This document shows, piece after piece, positions 34,241 through 42,183 of a stretch of 64,000 bases of DNA. The stretch is from Mesorhizobium sp. (GTDB lineage Bacteria > Pseudomonadota > Alphaproteobacteria > Rhizobiales > Rhizobiaceae): the NCBI GenBank assembly GCA_004020315.1, contig SAQG01000018.1, forward strand, positions 1-64,000. The letters are read 5' to 3'. Numbering within the stretch: the first letter of the stretch is position 1; every line of letters begins with the position of its first letter. Below the pieces are notes generated by a model that saw only the letters and a list, made by a program, of their open reading frames with translations, did not search any database and was not told the origin of the DNA. Position numbers and translations under genes: made by a program.

Positions 34241-34909
34241 TTATCCTTCTGGCTGACAGTTCAGTTCGAGCTTGGTCGCAAAGATCTTGCTCATATCGGT
34301 GCCTGTCGGATCGTTGAAGAAGGCGTCCGTCAGGGTCTTCTGGTTCTCGGCGATCGCCTCGTCGGGGTTCGGGCGAACGACTTTTCTCGTGCATGTCGAC
34401 GGCATGCTATCGACCTGCAGATTGGCATCCTCGGTGAAATCGATCGCTGTGTAGAAGGTCGGGTCGTAGACGCCGATATCGATCTTGCCGGCCAACTTCA
34501 TCGGCGCCTTCGGTTCGGATTCGAACAGGATGATGAGCTGGTCGTTGTCGAAATTGGCCATCAGTTGCGGCGGCGGGCTCATCGCCTCGTCCTTGCCGTC
34601 GACGGTGACGAGCTGGAAGTAATTGAACTCCGCCAGCGAAGCATGGACGGTGTCGGCGACTTCTCTCAGCTCCTTGTCGTCGAGCTTCAGGTCGGAATTC
34701 TTGTCGAATTCCATCATCACCGTACTCGAAAACAAATCGTCGAAGCGCCAGAGATGGCGCAAAGCCTTCACAGTTTGGTGATCCGGACTGAGGACCACTT
34801 CGAGGCGAGCCTCGGCGAAGACGTGGGGATGCACTTCGGCTGGCCCGACCGAGGCAAATGTCGCCGCCATGGCCGAAGCCATCATGATTGCTTGCCGTTT
34901 CAGGTGCAT
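34241..34909 (-). CDS. DUF1007 periplasmic protein, partner of NicO transporter
   Basis: About 222 residues. Signal-like start (MHLKRQAIMMASAMAATFAS) followed immediately by AEVHPHVFAEARLEVV, the conserved N-terminal HPH motif of DUF1007, which may bind metal once the signal is removed. FDKNSDLKLDDKELREV resembles an EF-hand-like acidic stretch. Two cysteines near the C-terminus (PSTCTRK and LNCQPEG) could form a disulphide. The gene directly precedes the NicO gene, the usual pairing. The start is uncertain (34909, 34927 or an inner ATG), with no clear ribosome binding site. Confidence 0.75.
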   Translation of the reverse strand: MHLKRQAIMMASAMAATFASVGPAEVHPHVFAEARLEVVLSPDHQTVKALRHLWRFDDLFSSTVMMEFDKNSDLKLDDKELREVADTVHASLAEFNYFQLVTVDGKDEAMSPPPQLMANFDNDQLIILFESEPKAPMKLAGKIDIGVYDPTFYTAIDFTEDANLQVDSMPSTCTRKVVRPNPDEAIAENQKTLTDAFFNDPTGTDMSKIFATKLELNCQPEG

Positions 34910-34994
34910 TCTGGGTGGTGATTCCATCAGCTTGGGTAAATATCGAGAGTTACCAGAAAGGGGGCGAAAATGGGACCGCAAGGCGGCTGAAGGC

Positions 34995-35894
34995 TCATGC
35001 GCTGTCAATTGTCTTGAACCACTGCACCAGGAAGTCGACGAAAACGCGAACTTTTGCAGGTAGATAGCGCCGGTGCGGATAGACGGCGAAAATGCCACCG
35101 CCGGGCAGGATGCGGTCATCCAGCGCGGTCACCAGCCGGCCACTTTCGATGTCGGGCGCGGCGATGAAATCCGGCAGGATGGAAAACCCCAACCCGGCCA
35201 CGGCGGCGGCCCTTGCCGCCATCGGACTGTTTACCTCGATCGGACCGGAGACCGAAACGGTTACCGTGTCGCCGCTGTCGCCCTTGAACGGCCAGTTGGT
35301 CAGCCAGCGGCCATTGGTGTCGATGATGCAGGGCACGCGGCCAAGGTCCTGCGGCCGCACCGGCATGCCGTGCTTTGCGATCAGTTCGGGAGATGCGCAG
35401 AGCCGCACCGAAAACGGCGCCAGACGCCTCGCGATCAGCGAGGAGTTCTCCAGCCGCGAAATGCGCACAGCGAGATCGAAACCTTCCTCGACTAGATCGA
35501 CGAAGCGGTCATCGAGATGAATGTCGAGCACGATGTCGGGATGCTGCTTGGCGAAGTCGATAAGCGACTGGCCGATCGGTGCGTCTGCAAAAGTGCGCGG
35601 CGCTGAAAGCTTGATCCTGCCGCGCACGTCGCCGGAGGATTCGCGCACCGCATCGGCCAGGCTGTCGACCTCGCGCACGATCTCCGAGGCGCGGCGGAAA
35701 TAGGTGTGGCCGGCCTCGGTCAGCGAGAACTGCCGCGTGGTGCGGTTGAGCAGCAGCGCGCCGAGCTCATCCTCCAGCTCGCGCACATATTTGGACAGCA
35801 GCGCTTTGGAGCGGCCGATCTTGCGCGCCGCTGCCGAAAAACCCTCGGCCTCGACCACGTCGATGAAGGCGCGCATGCGGGTCAGCGTGTCCAT
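34995..35894 (-). CDS. LysR-family transcriptional regulator
   Basis: 299 residues: MDTLTRMRAFIDVVEAEGFS then AAARKIGRSKALLSKYVREL, a standard LysR winged HTH, followed by the substrate-binding domain (about 90-295; GRIKLSAPRTFADAPIGQSL, LDIHLDDRFVDLVEEGFDLA). It belongs to the DhcR/AaeR-like group that lacks a clear ligand call. AAAGGAG lies 8 bases before the ATG. It begins within a base or two of the amidase stop, so the amidase and regulator probably share a transcript. Confidence 0.9.
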   Translation of the reverse strand: MDTLTRMRAFIDVVEAEGFSAAARKIGRSKALLSKYVRELEDELGALLLNRTTRQFSLTEAGHTYFRRASEIVREVDSLADAVRESSGDVRGRIKLSAPRTFADAPIGQSLIDFAKQHPDIVLDIHLDDRFVDLVEEGFDLAVRISRLENSSLIARRLAPFSVRLCASPELIAKHGMPVRPQDLGRVPCIIDTNGRWLTNWPFKGDSGDTVTVSVSGPIEVNSPMAARAAAVAGLGFSILPDFIAAPDIESGRLVTALDDRILPGGGIFAVYPHRRYLPAKVRVFVDFLVQWFKTIDSA

Positions 35895-35895
35895 G

Positions 35896-37128
35896 TCATG
35901 CGCTCCTTTGATGGGCTGAAAGGATGCGCGCGGCAAGCGCCAGCAGCTGCCGGTCGCTGTTCTCAGGTCCAAGCAGCGACAGGCCGAATGGCGCACCGTT
36001 AACTTGGCCCAGCGGCAGGGTGATCTGCGGAAAGCCCGCCAGGCCGGAAAGGCACAGCAGCCTTAGCGCGCGTTCGCGGTAGGTCTGCAAATCGTCGAAT
36101 GAGGCGGCCTTGAGCGGGGCGGCACCCGGAACGGTCGGCAGCACAAGGACGCCGTCCTCGCCAAGCAGGTCATTAAGTCCGAGACGAAACGAAACGCGAC
36201 GTTCCGTTTCACGTTGCGCGGTTGCCGCGTCGATGGTCGCGCCATGCTCGAAACGCTCCTTGACGCCGGGGCCGAGCATCCGGTCACCCTGCGAGATCCA
36301 GGCCCCATGATTTTGCCAGGCCTCGTACCCCTGCAGCTTGCGGAAGCACCAATAGAGATCGTCGGCGGAATGCGATAGCGGGGCAACGGTGCGTGGCGTG
36401 CCCAGCACCGAAGCGACAGCGCCGACCATGGCGCGATATTCGGCTGCCTCCTGCAGGCCGAGCACGAGGCCGTCCAGCGCGTCGAGGGCGAGGGGGCGTG
36501 CCAGGTCGTGGCGTTGCCGATCGTCGCCGAGCAGCACCGCGCCGACCTTTTGGTAGGTGACCATGTCCTTGGCGAACCAGCCGAACGTGTCCAGTGAAGG
36601 GGCCAGCGGCATGGCGCCTTCGAGCGAAATGCGGCCATGCGTGGTCCTCAGGCCGATCAGGCCGCAGAAGCTTGCCGGCGCACGGATCGAGCCGCCGGTG
36701 TCGGATCCGGTGGCGATGTCGGCCAGCCCGCCGGCAACCGCGGCAGCAGAACCGGAAGACGAGCCGCCGGTGACGCGGTCCCGCGCTGCCGGATTTATCG
36801 GTGACGGAAAATGCGCGTTCAGCCCCATCAAGGAGAAGGCCAGTTCGTCGGTCTGCGTCTTGCCGACGAAGCGCGCGCCCGAATCAAGCAGCGCCTGGAC
36901 GGCCGGCGCTGTCGCCGAGGCCGGTGAGGCCCCCCGGTATTTCTGCGGATTGCCGCAGCCGGTGCGATAGCCGGCCACGTCGTAAATATCCTTGACGGCC
37001 AGCCGCAGACCGGCAAGCGGGCCGGATTGCGTATTGGACACGGGGATATCGTCAAGGTCGAGAAAAGCGTTCAGGGGGCCGCGAGTGCCTGTCATGCGTT
37101 CGATATCCGGATACAGTTGTTGCAACAT
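35896..37128 (-). CDS. Amidase-signature family hydrolase
   Basis: 410 residues with the Lys/cis-Ser/Ser triad context: LRLAVKDIYDVAGYRTGCGN (Lys near 46), TGGSSSGSAAAVAGG, and ATGSDTGGSIRAPASFCG (nucleophilic Ser). Its short length (amidases are often 450-500) and compact C-terminus are typical of a small subgroup. It hydrolyses an amide or imide; the substrate is unknown. Two possible starts, 37128 and ATG 37095, both lack good ribosome binding sites. A LysR gene follows directly. Confidence 0.85.
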   Translation of the reverse strand: MLQQLYPDIERMTGTRGPLNAFLDLDDIPVSNTQSGPLAGLRLAVKDIYDVAGYRTGCGNPQKYRGASPASATAPAVQALLDSGARFVGKTQTDELAFSLMGLNAHFPSPINPAARDRVTGGSSSGSAAAVAGGLADIATGSDTGGSIRAPASFCGLIGLRTTHGRISLEGAMPLAPSLDTFGWFAKDMVTYQKVGAVLLGDDRQRHDLARPLALDALDGLVLGLQEAAEYRAMVGAVASVLGTPRTVAPLSHSADDLYWCFRKLQGYEAWQNHGAWISQGDRMLGPGVKERFEHGATIDAATAQRETERRVSFRLGLNDLLGEDGVLVLPTVPGAAPLKAASFDDLQTYRERALRLLCLSGLAGFPQITLPLGQVNGAPFGLSLLGPENSDRQLLALAARILSAHQRSA

Positions 37129-37289
37129 TGTTCGGTGCCGGGAATTTTACAACCTGGCGTACGATTTTTATTGATTGTGAAATCCTTCGACATTATATCG
37201 CGCTTGCCCAAAGTCGCACGTGCCTGTGGGTGTCCGCCGATCCTCAAAATGGTGAGGGATATCGGTAAGGTAACTGGAGCTAACCCCTC
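37129..37289. promoter_or_regulatory. Divergent promoter region of amidase and ornithine decarboxylase
   Basis: An AT-richer tract (37140-37200, with TTTTTATTGATTGTGAAAT) lies between the minus-strand amidase and the long leader of the decarboxylase. It should contain both promoters. No operator was recognised. Confidence 0.4.
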
Positions 37290-37640
37290 CAGTCGGTTTA
37301 GCGGCCAACCGCCAGACCGAGGACACCTTGAAGCAACGACGGTGCGGGCCTTTCTGGTGTTCTGCCGGTTGTCCAAAGACCGGGGTTACTGAAGAGGCAC
37401 ACCTTCATTGCCGGCAGTGCGGAACGGGTTCTCCCAATCCAAGCCAAGGCAGACAAAGCGAACCGAGGCCGGGCAAGGCCAAGGTTCACCGCCGCGAGAC
37501 GGCGCTTCATGGTTCCGGGGTCTCCACCGGCTGGTTCCATGGATTGACGTCCCGCCTTTGTCCACCGCGTGTTCGCGAGGTCGATGACCCGCGTCCCGCA
37601 GCCTTTGTGCGCGCCGAAAGGCGCTGATGGAGATACCCCG
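37290..37640 (+). ncRNA. speF-type leader RNA upstream of ornithine decarboxylase
   Basis: About 350 bases without a convincing gene precede the decarboxylase, as in the alphaproteobacterial speF-leader RNA family (around 400 bases, always before class III ornithine decarboxylase). Visible structure includes nested stems GAACC/GGTTC (37460-37464 with 37483-37487) around GGCC/GGCC, hairpin CGCCG-CGAGA-CGGCG (37490-37504), and GCGCC-GAAA-GGCGC (37611-37624). The last is a GNRA-capped stem ending 4 bases before the GGAGA ribosome binding site. It probably controls the gene in response to polyamines or a related signal, which is inference. The 5' end is a guess. Confidence 0.65.
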
Positions 37641-38774
37641 ATGGCTACCCAGCGCATCCTTGACTTCCTCGCCACCCGACGTCCGAACGGCCCTTGCCTC
37701 GTCGTCGATCTCGACGTCGTGCGTGACAATTTCCGCGCCTTCGAGAAGGCGCTTCCCGATTCGAAAATCTACTATGCGGTGAAAGCAAATCCGGCGCCGG
37801 AAATCCTGCGCCTCCTTGCTGCGATGGGCTCGTCCTTCGACACCGCTTCCGTTGCCGAAGTCGAGATGGCGATGGACGCCGGTGCGCCGGCGGACCGCAT
37901 CTCCTTCGGCAACACCATCAAGAAGGAGCGCGACATCCAGCGCGCCTACCAGCTCGGCATCCGGCTGTTCGCGGTGGACTGCGTCGAGGAGGTCGAGAAG
38001 ATCTCGCGCGTTGCACCCGGCGCCCGTGTGTTCTGCCGCGTGCTGACCGACGGCGAAGGCGCCGAATGGCCGCTGTCGCGCAAGTTCGGCTGCGTGCCGG
38101 CGATGGCGGTCGACGTGCTGCGCCATGCCAGGACGCTCGGGCTCGACGCCTATGGCGTGTCGTTCCATGTCGGCTCGCAGCAGACCGACCTGGCCGCCTG
38201 GGACCGCGCGCTCGGCGACGCCAAAAAAGTGTTCGTCACGCTCGCCGAGGAAGGCATCGTCCTGAAGATGGTCAATATGGGCGGCGGCTTCCCGACCCGT
38301 TACCTGAAGGACGTACCGGTGGCACAGGCCTATGGCCAGGCGATCTTCACGGCGCTGCGCAAGCATTTCGGCAACGCGATTCCCGAGACGATCATCGAAC
38401 CGGGCCGCGGCATGGTCGGTAATGCCGGCGTCATCAAGTCGGAAGTCGTGCTGATCTCGAAGAAGGCCGACAACGACAATGTGCGCTGGGTCTTCCTCGA
38501 CATCGGCAAGTTCGGCGGTCTCGCCGAGACGATGGACGAGGCGATCCGCTACCCGATCGTGACCGCGCATGACGGCACCGAGACCGCACCGTGCGTGCTC
38601 GCCGGCCCGACCTGCGATTCGGCCGACGTGATGTACGAGAAGACGCCGTATCCGCTGCCCTTGTCGCTGACCATCGGCGACGAGGTGCTGATCGAGGGCA
38701 CCGGCGCCTACACGACGACCTACGCGTCGGTCGCCTTCAACGGCTTCGAGCCTCTCCGATCCTACGTGATCTGA
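37641..38774 (+). CDS. odc: Ornithine decarboxylase, class III (alanine-racemase fold)
   Basis: 377 residues starting MATQRILDFLATRRPNGPCL. Fold-type III PLP enzyme: the cofactor lysine in KIYYAVKANPAPEIL, SFDTASVAEVEMAM, SFHVGSQQTD, the Gly-rich phosphate loop NMGGGFPTRY, EPGRGMVG, and the active-site cysteine in GPTCDSADVMYEK. It makes putrescine from ornithine and may also act on lysine. Putrescine would feed homospermidine synthase (hss in this window). GGAGA sits 7 bases before the ATG. The long structured leader suggests post-transcriptional control, and a 13-base hairpin overlaps the stop. Confidence 0.95.
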   Translation: MATQRILDFLATRRPNGPCLVVDLDVVRDNFRAFEKALPDSKIYYAVKANPAPEILRLLAAMGSSFDTASVAEVEMAMDAGAPADRISFGNTIKKERDIQRAYQLGIRLFAVDCVEEVEKISRVAPGARVFCRVLTDGEGAEWPLSRKFGCVPAMAVDVLRHARTLGLDAYGVSFHVGSQQTDLAAWDRALGDAKKVFVTLAEEGIVLKMVNMGGGFPTRYLKDVPVAQAYGQAIFTALRKHFGNAIPETIIEPGRGMVGNAGVIKSEVVLISKKADNDNVRWVFLDIGKFGGLAETMDEAIRYPIVTAHDGTETAPCVLAGPTCDSADVMYEKTPYPLPLSLTIGDEVLIEGTGAYTTTYASVAFNGFEPLRSYVI

Positions 38775-38796
38775 CGGCTTCGGCCGTCAGATCACC
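38767..38796 (+). terminator. Hairpin overlapping the ornithine decarboxylase stop
   Basis: A perfect 13-base stem (GTGATCTGACGGC and complement) is capped by a TTCG tetraloop and includes the TGA stop. There is no T-run after it, so it may act as a message stabiliser or weak terminator. Confidence 0.65.
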
Positions 38797-38865
38797 CGGA
38801 GCGGGCGACGAGATCGCCTGCTTCGGTTCGCCTGTGGAACAATCCGCTCGTGAAGGATCGCGGAA

Positions 38866-39474
38866 ATGGAAATTGTCATTGTTGAAGGCGCTGCGCAGCG
38901 CGATTGGCCGATCTCCCCCCTTGAGGGGGAGACTGCTGGCGCTTTTGGGATCACCGCCGAAACCGCTGCCGACGTTCCGGCGCGCGAGGCTTTGCTCGAT
39001 CGCGCCATGGGGCCGAAGCGCCGGAAAAAATCGTCGGAAAAGCTGCGCCGCGGCCGCCGGCCTTCGGAAGGCCTTGCCTTTGTCGCGCGCGACGTGTCAG
39101 GCGCCGTCGCCGGCACCGTGCGGCTCTGGGATGTCGTGCTGGGCGAGAGCGGTCGGGCAGCCCTGCTGCTCGGCCCACTCGCCGTCGATCCCACTATCAA
39201 GAATGCCGGCATCGGCTCGGCGCTAATGCGCCATGCAATCGCTAAAGCCGCGCGCCTCGGCCATGCGGCGATCCTGCTGGTCGGCGATGCGCCCTACTAC
39301 GAGCGCTTCGGGTTTTCGGCCGAACAAACCGGCTCGTTGGCCATGCCGGGACCTTACGAACGGCACCGCTTGCTGGCGCTGGAACTGGTGGAAGGCGCGC
39401 TCGCTGGCGCGCAGGGCACGCTGAAAGCGGCAGGGCGCAAGCTGAAGGCACAGCGGCTGCCGCTCGCGGCCTGA
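38866..39474 (+). CDS. GNAT-family N-acetyltransferase (YhbS-like)
   Basis: 202 residues. N-terminal part with an odd in-frame insertion (ISPLEGETAGAFG) encoded by a palindromic element, then DVPAREALLDRAMGPKRRKK, VARDVSGAVAGTVRLWDV, the acetyl-CoA motif LGPLAVDPTIKNAGIGSALM, and YYERFGFSAEQTGSLAMPGP. This is the YhbS/COG3153 type. The C-terminus has a basic extension (LKAAGRKLKAQRL). The substrate is unknown. It follows the decarboxylase but is separated by its hairpin; a strong terminator follows. Confidence 0.86.
   Translation: MEIVIVEGAAQRDWPISPLEGETAGAFGITAETAADVPAREALLDRAMGPKRRKKSSEKLRRGRRPSEGLAFVARDVSGAVAGTVRLWDVVLGESGRAALLLGPLAVDPTIKNAGIGSALMRHAIAKAARLGHAAILLVGDAPYYERFGFSAEQTGSLAMPGPYERHRLLALELVEGALAGAQGTLKAAGRKLKAQRLPLAA
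38912..38932. repeat. REP-like palindrome inside a coding region
   Basis: TCTCCCCC-CTTGA-GGGGGAGA, a perfect 8-base inverted repeat, resembles the C/G-rich palindrome common between genes in rhizobia. Here it is within codons 15-23 of the GNAT gene and keeps the frame. Confidence 0.7.
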
Positions 39475-39486
39475 CGAATCGAAACA

Positions 39487-39515
39487 GGCGCCGCCCGTCG
39501 GGCGGCGTCTTTTTT
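39487..39515 (+). terminator. Rho-independent terminator after GNAT gene
   Basis: Stem CGCCGCCC/GGGCGGCG with a 3-base loop and a six-T run, 15 bases past the GNAT stop and upstream of the convergent SCP2 gene. Confidence 0.9.
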
Positions 39516-39534
39516 CATCCCGGATTGGAGTGGA

Positions 39535-39819
39535 TCAGCCGATCAGCTGGCTCAGCGCCATCGCGACGCTCATGTCGCCTTCGACCTTTATCTTGCCGGA
39601 CATGAACGCCATGGTCGGGTTGAGATCGCCTGCGACCAGCGACTCCAGATCATCGAGCGAAAGCTTTATGGTGCAGTCGGCTGGCGCGTCGGTGGTCGAG
39701 ACGTTAGCGCCGTCGATGACGATGACACCGTCGTCGCCGGTATCGAACTTCACGGAACGATCGAACCCGGCACTCGCCACGCGCGCGCTGATCTTGTCGG
39801 CAATTTCCTGAACGCCCAT
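39535..39819 (-). CDS. SCP2 sterol-binding domain protein
   Basis: 94 residues starting MGVQEIADKISARVASAGFD. A single small SCP2 domain, with the hallmark end DLESLVAGDLNPTMAFMSGK then IKVEGDMSVAMALSQL. It binds lipids or fatty-acyl ligands in a hydrophobic tunnel; the bacterial role is unclear. The start with GAGGAG upstream is preferred to a longer frame from 39861. The acyl-binding region is intact. Confidence 0.88.
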   Translation of the reverse strand: MGVQEIADKISARVASAGFDRSVKFDTGDDGVIVIDGANVSTTDAPADCTIKLSLDDLESLVAGDLNPTMAFMSGKIKVEGDMSVAMALSQLIG

Positions 39820-40662
39820 GGCCGTTCTCCTCGTCTCGTTGCGTTTGTCGCACATTGGCACTTCGGTCTGGCCGAAGTCGCCGTCTTGCGCATTTCGCGA
39901 TCACGGTCGCTGGCGCATATAGCTTTGGGTTGACGTTTACGTCAACGCGGTTCCCCGAGATGAAGATGGGTTTTATCGCCGCAGCGAAGCTGCGTTGTCC
40001 ATACTGCCTGTGCGGCCGGCATCGTGGTTGCCATGCGATGTCGGCTGGGTCGTCAGGGTCGTGTTGGACAAGGGAAAGAGATCCCATTGCATTTAGCTAG
40101 GCACTGCCGGTGGCGCCGAGCATGAACGTGCAGTCGGCGGCCGAGACGTTCCGCGCGCTGACGCTGAGGAATTGGTGGTCGTGGAGGATTTCACCGCTCG
40201 CAAGGTCGTCGGGTTGCTGACCGAAGGCCACCTAATGCGGCGCTGTGCGGGGGAACTCGACAAAGCGAGGCGGGATCTGTCGGGCGAGGGGCAGGGCCGC
40301 CGAGTATCCCGGCCGGCTGTCCGTCCCCTTGCGAACGTCCGACGCGCGTGCGGCTGCGGAGAAGCCGTCGGTACCCAAGTCTCTGGCGGACGTTCCTCCG
40401 GGGGCTTGTTGGCCCGAAGGCCGGCGACAATCAGGGCAGTTACACGGTTTGCTTCATTCAAACAAACGAGGACAGTGGCCAAGCCTGTCCCTAGCGTGGA
40501 CTCGGCCTCATGCACTCAGGGTGGTGTAAACGGGACCATGACAGCAGGTTCAAGAGCGGTCATCTCACGCGGCGACCGCGTCAGGGGAGGTAGGATGAAG
40601 CCGTATCCGGGAGGCGGGGATCAAGATTCCATGGTGGCCCTAGAAGGGGGGGACGTTCAGTC
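39820..40662. other. Long gene-poor stretch (843 bases)
   Basis: Between the SCP2 and coiled-coil genes. 39820-40110 holds the SCP2 promoter and nothing else recognised. 40119-40300 is a decayed ClC-channel tail (listed separately). 40301-40640 has an open frame continuing the remnant but no recognisable protein. 40640-40662 contains the G-rich ribosome binding site of the coiled-coil gene. It looks like an insertion/decay zone. Confidence 0.6.
40119..40300 (+). pseudogene. C-terminal remnant of a ClC-family chloride channel
   Basis: From about 40146 one frame reads RADAEELVVVEDFTARKVVG then LLTEGHLMRRCAGELDKARR and DLSGE. This matches the last CBS-domain strand and closing helix of ClC chloride channels (typical pattern VVGxLTExxxxRRYxEELDKxRRDLxGE). 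Just upstream, MNVQSAAETF in another frame looks like the preceding CBS segment, so a frameshift lies near 40150. The membrane part is absent and the frame runs on past the normal end. Recognition rests on pattern memory. Confidence 0.5.
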
Positions 40663-42084
40663 ATGAGAATCAAAAGTCTGATCAAGCGTGCCGAGAAGGT
40701 GGACAGAGCATTTAAGGAGCTCGAAGCCGATCTGGCGGATGCGTTCGATGAGTGTCTCAACTTGGACGACCAATCGCCGTTGAATGACGTCCCGGATGAG
40801 AATCTCGCGGCAAAGAATGACAACACTCAGCCTGAGGACGATGCGGACACTCCCGAGATCGCACGACGGCTGACTTCCCACACACAAACCCGACTGGCTG
40901 CGTTAAGTGCCGTCGATGGACTCTTTGACGATGCGCGGGAGTATCTGGAGGAGATCAACACGAAACTGTCGGAGATCGCGACCTCGCATCATCTGACAGG
41001 CGAATTCCTGAAGCTGCTTCACGGCGACATTCTTCGCGCCAACGAACTGGAACTGGCAAATGTCAGCCTGACCACGCAGCAACGAGTGCTGTCGGAGCAG
41101 CTCCACGACGCGACCAGAAAGCAGCGCGAACGTGAAAGCGCTGTCGAGGCCCTGCAGCAGCGCGAAATAAGCCTGGTCGAGGACAAGGAGGCACTTCGCG
41201 GTGCGCTGGCTGCAGCAAGGCTGGAACTCGTCGTGGCAGGCAATGCGAGTGCGGAACGCGAAGCGGAGTTCGGCGACCTCGTCAAAACGCTTTCGGCCAG
41301 AACGGCCGAGGCCAACAGATGCGCGCGCGAGAACGAGATACTGCGGGAAAAACATGTCAGCCTGTCGATCGACCTCGACAAGGCGTTGAAGCGGGAAGCT
41401 GAGGCGCGGCACAGGCTGGATGAACTCTCGACGATTCATGCCAGTGACGCGACACGACTTTCGGAACTGCTGGCTACGCTTGGCAAGAGCGAGAAAGAGG
41501 AAATGCGGCTGCAGAAATCGCTCGATATCGCACAAGCGAAGCTGTCGGAAATGACGGAAGCGGCCCGTATCGTGGAAAGTGATAGGGAAGCCGAGCGTGC
41601 GCGCAGTTTCACGGAGATCGGCGGCCTGCGTTCTGAAATTCGCAACCTCCAATCACGATTGGAAGTTGCCTCGAACGAGAACAGTCAAGCTGCCAGCGAG
41701 ATCGCCAATCTCAAGGCTCAATGGAGCGACGCTGTGGCCGAAAAGCAAATTGCGGAGGAACGGTTGTCCGCTCTCAGAAAGGAGAACGAAAACGACAAGA
41801 TACACCTTTCGACCGTGAGTGCGAATTTTTCGCAGCTTTCCCTGCAGCAGGCATCCGAACAGATACAGCTCGATGTCCAGAGACAGGAATGCGAGGATCT
41901 GCGAGCCGAAGTCGCGTTGCTCGATGCTCGGGTCAAGGAACTGTTGCCCTATGAGCGTCTGCACAAGGTCACAAACGCCAGACCGCATGAGAACGGCGTG
42001 GTCGAGATCACCGGTGTCGTGGCGGAGAAGGCCCGCGCCACAAGCAGGCGGCGCGTCCGTACAAGCCTGCGCGCTGCATCCTAA
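40663..42084 (+). CDS. Long coiled-coil protein of unknown function
   Basis: 473 residues starting MRIKSLIKRAEKVDRAFKEL. An acidic N-terminal part (about 20-65) precedes almost uninterrupted heptad-like coiled coil from about 75 to 430 (Glu/Leu/Ala/Arg-rich, e.g. LSEQLHDATRKQRERESAVE), then a short basic C-terminus (KARATSRRRVRTSLRAAS). It has no membrane segment and no enzymatic motif. The layout (short head, long rod, short basic tail) recalls crescentin-like filament proteins, but I see no specific match. Base composition looks less GC-rich than the neighbours, and it follows a decayed gene, suggesting transfer. A G-rich ribosome binding site (GGGGGGGAC) precedes the ATG. Confidence 0.7.
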   Translation: MRIKSLIKRAEKVDRAFKELEADLADAFDECLNLDDQSPLNDVPDENLAAKNDNTQPEDDADTPEIARRLTSHTQTRLAALSAVDGLFDDAREYLEEINTKLSEIATSHHLTGEFLKLLHGDILRANELELANVSLTTQQRVLSEQLHDATRKQRERESAVEALQQREISLVEDKEALRGALAAARLELVVAGNASAEREAEFGDLVKTLSARTAEANRCARENEILREKHVSLSIDLDKALKREAEARHRLDELSTIHASDATRLSELLATLGKSEKEEMRLQKSLDIAQAKLSEMTEAARIVESDREAERARSFTEIGGLRSEIRNLQSRLEVASNENSQAASEIANLKAQWSDAVAEKQIAEERLSALRKENENDKIHLSTVSANFSQLSLQQASEQIQLDVQRQECEDLRAEVALLDARVKELLPYERLHKVTNARPHENGVVEITGVVAEKARATSRRRVRTSLRAAS

Positions 42085-42183
42085 GACGCGGGGTGGGCCT
42101 GCGCCGACTAGTAGATGGTGTTGCCATCTTAGCGCATCGGTTGGACCTCATGTGCTCATCCAGTTGGACACACCGGGATGGGC

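Noticed and set aside
40172..40666. 164-codon open frame as an intact gene
   Set aside because: Only the first 40 codons resemble a ClC tail; the rest has no family and no start signal, so it is treated as a remnant.
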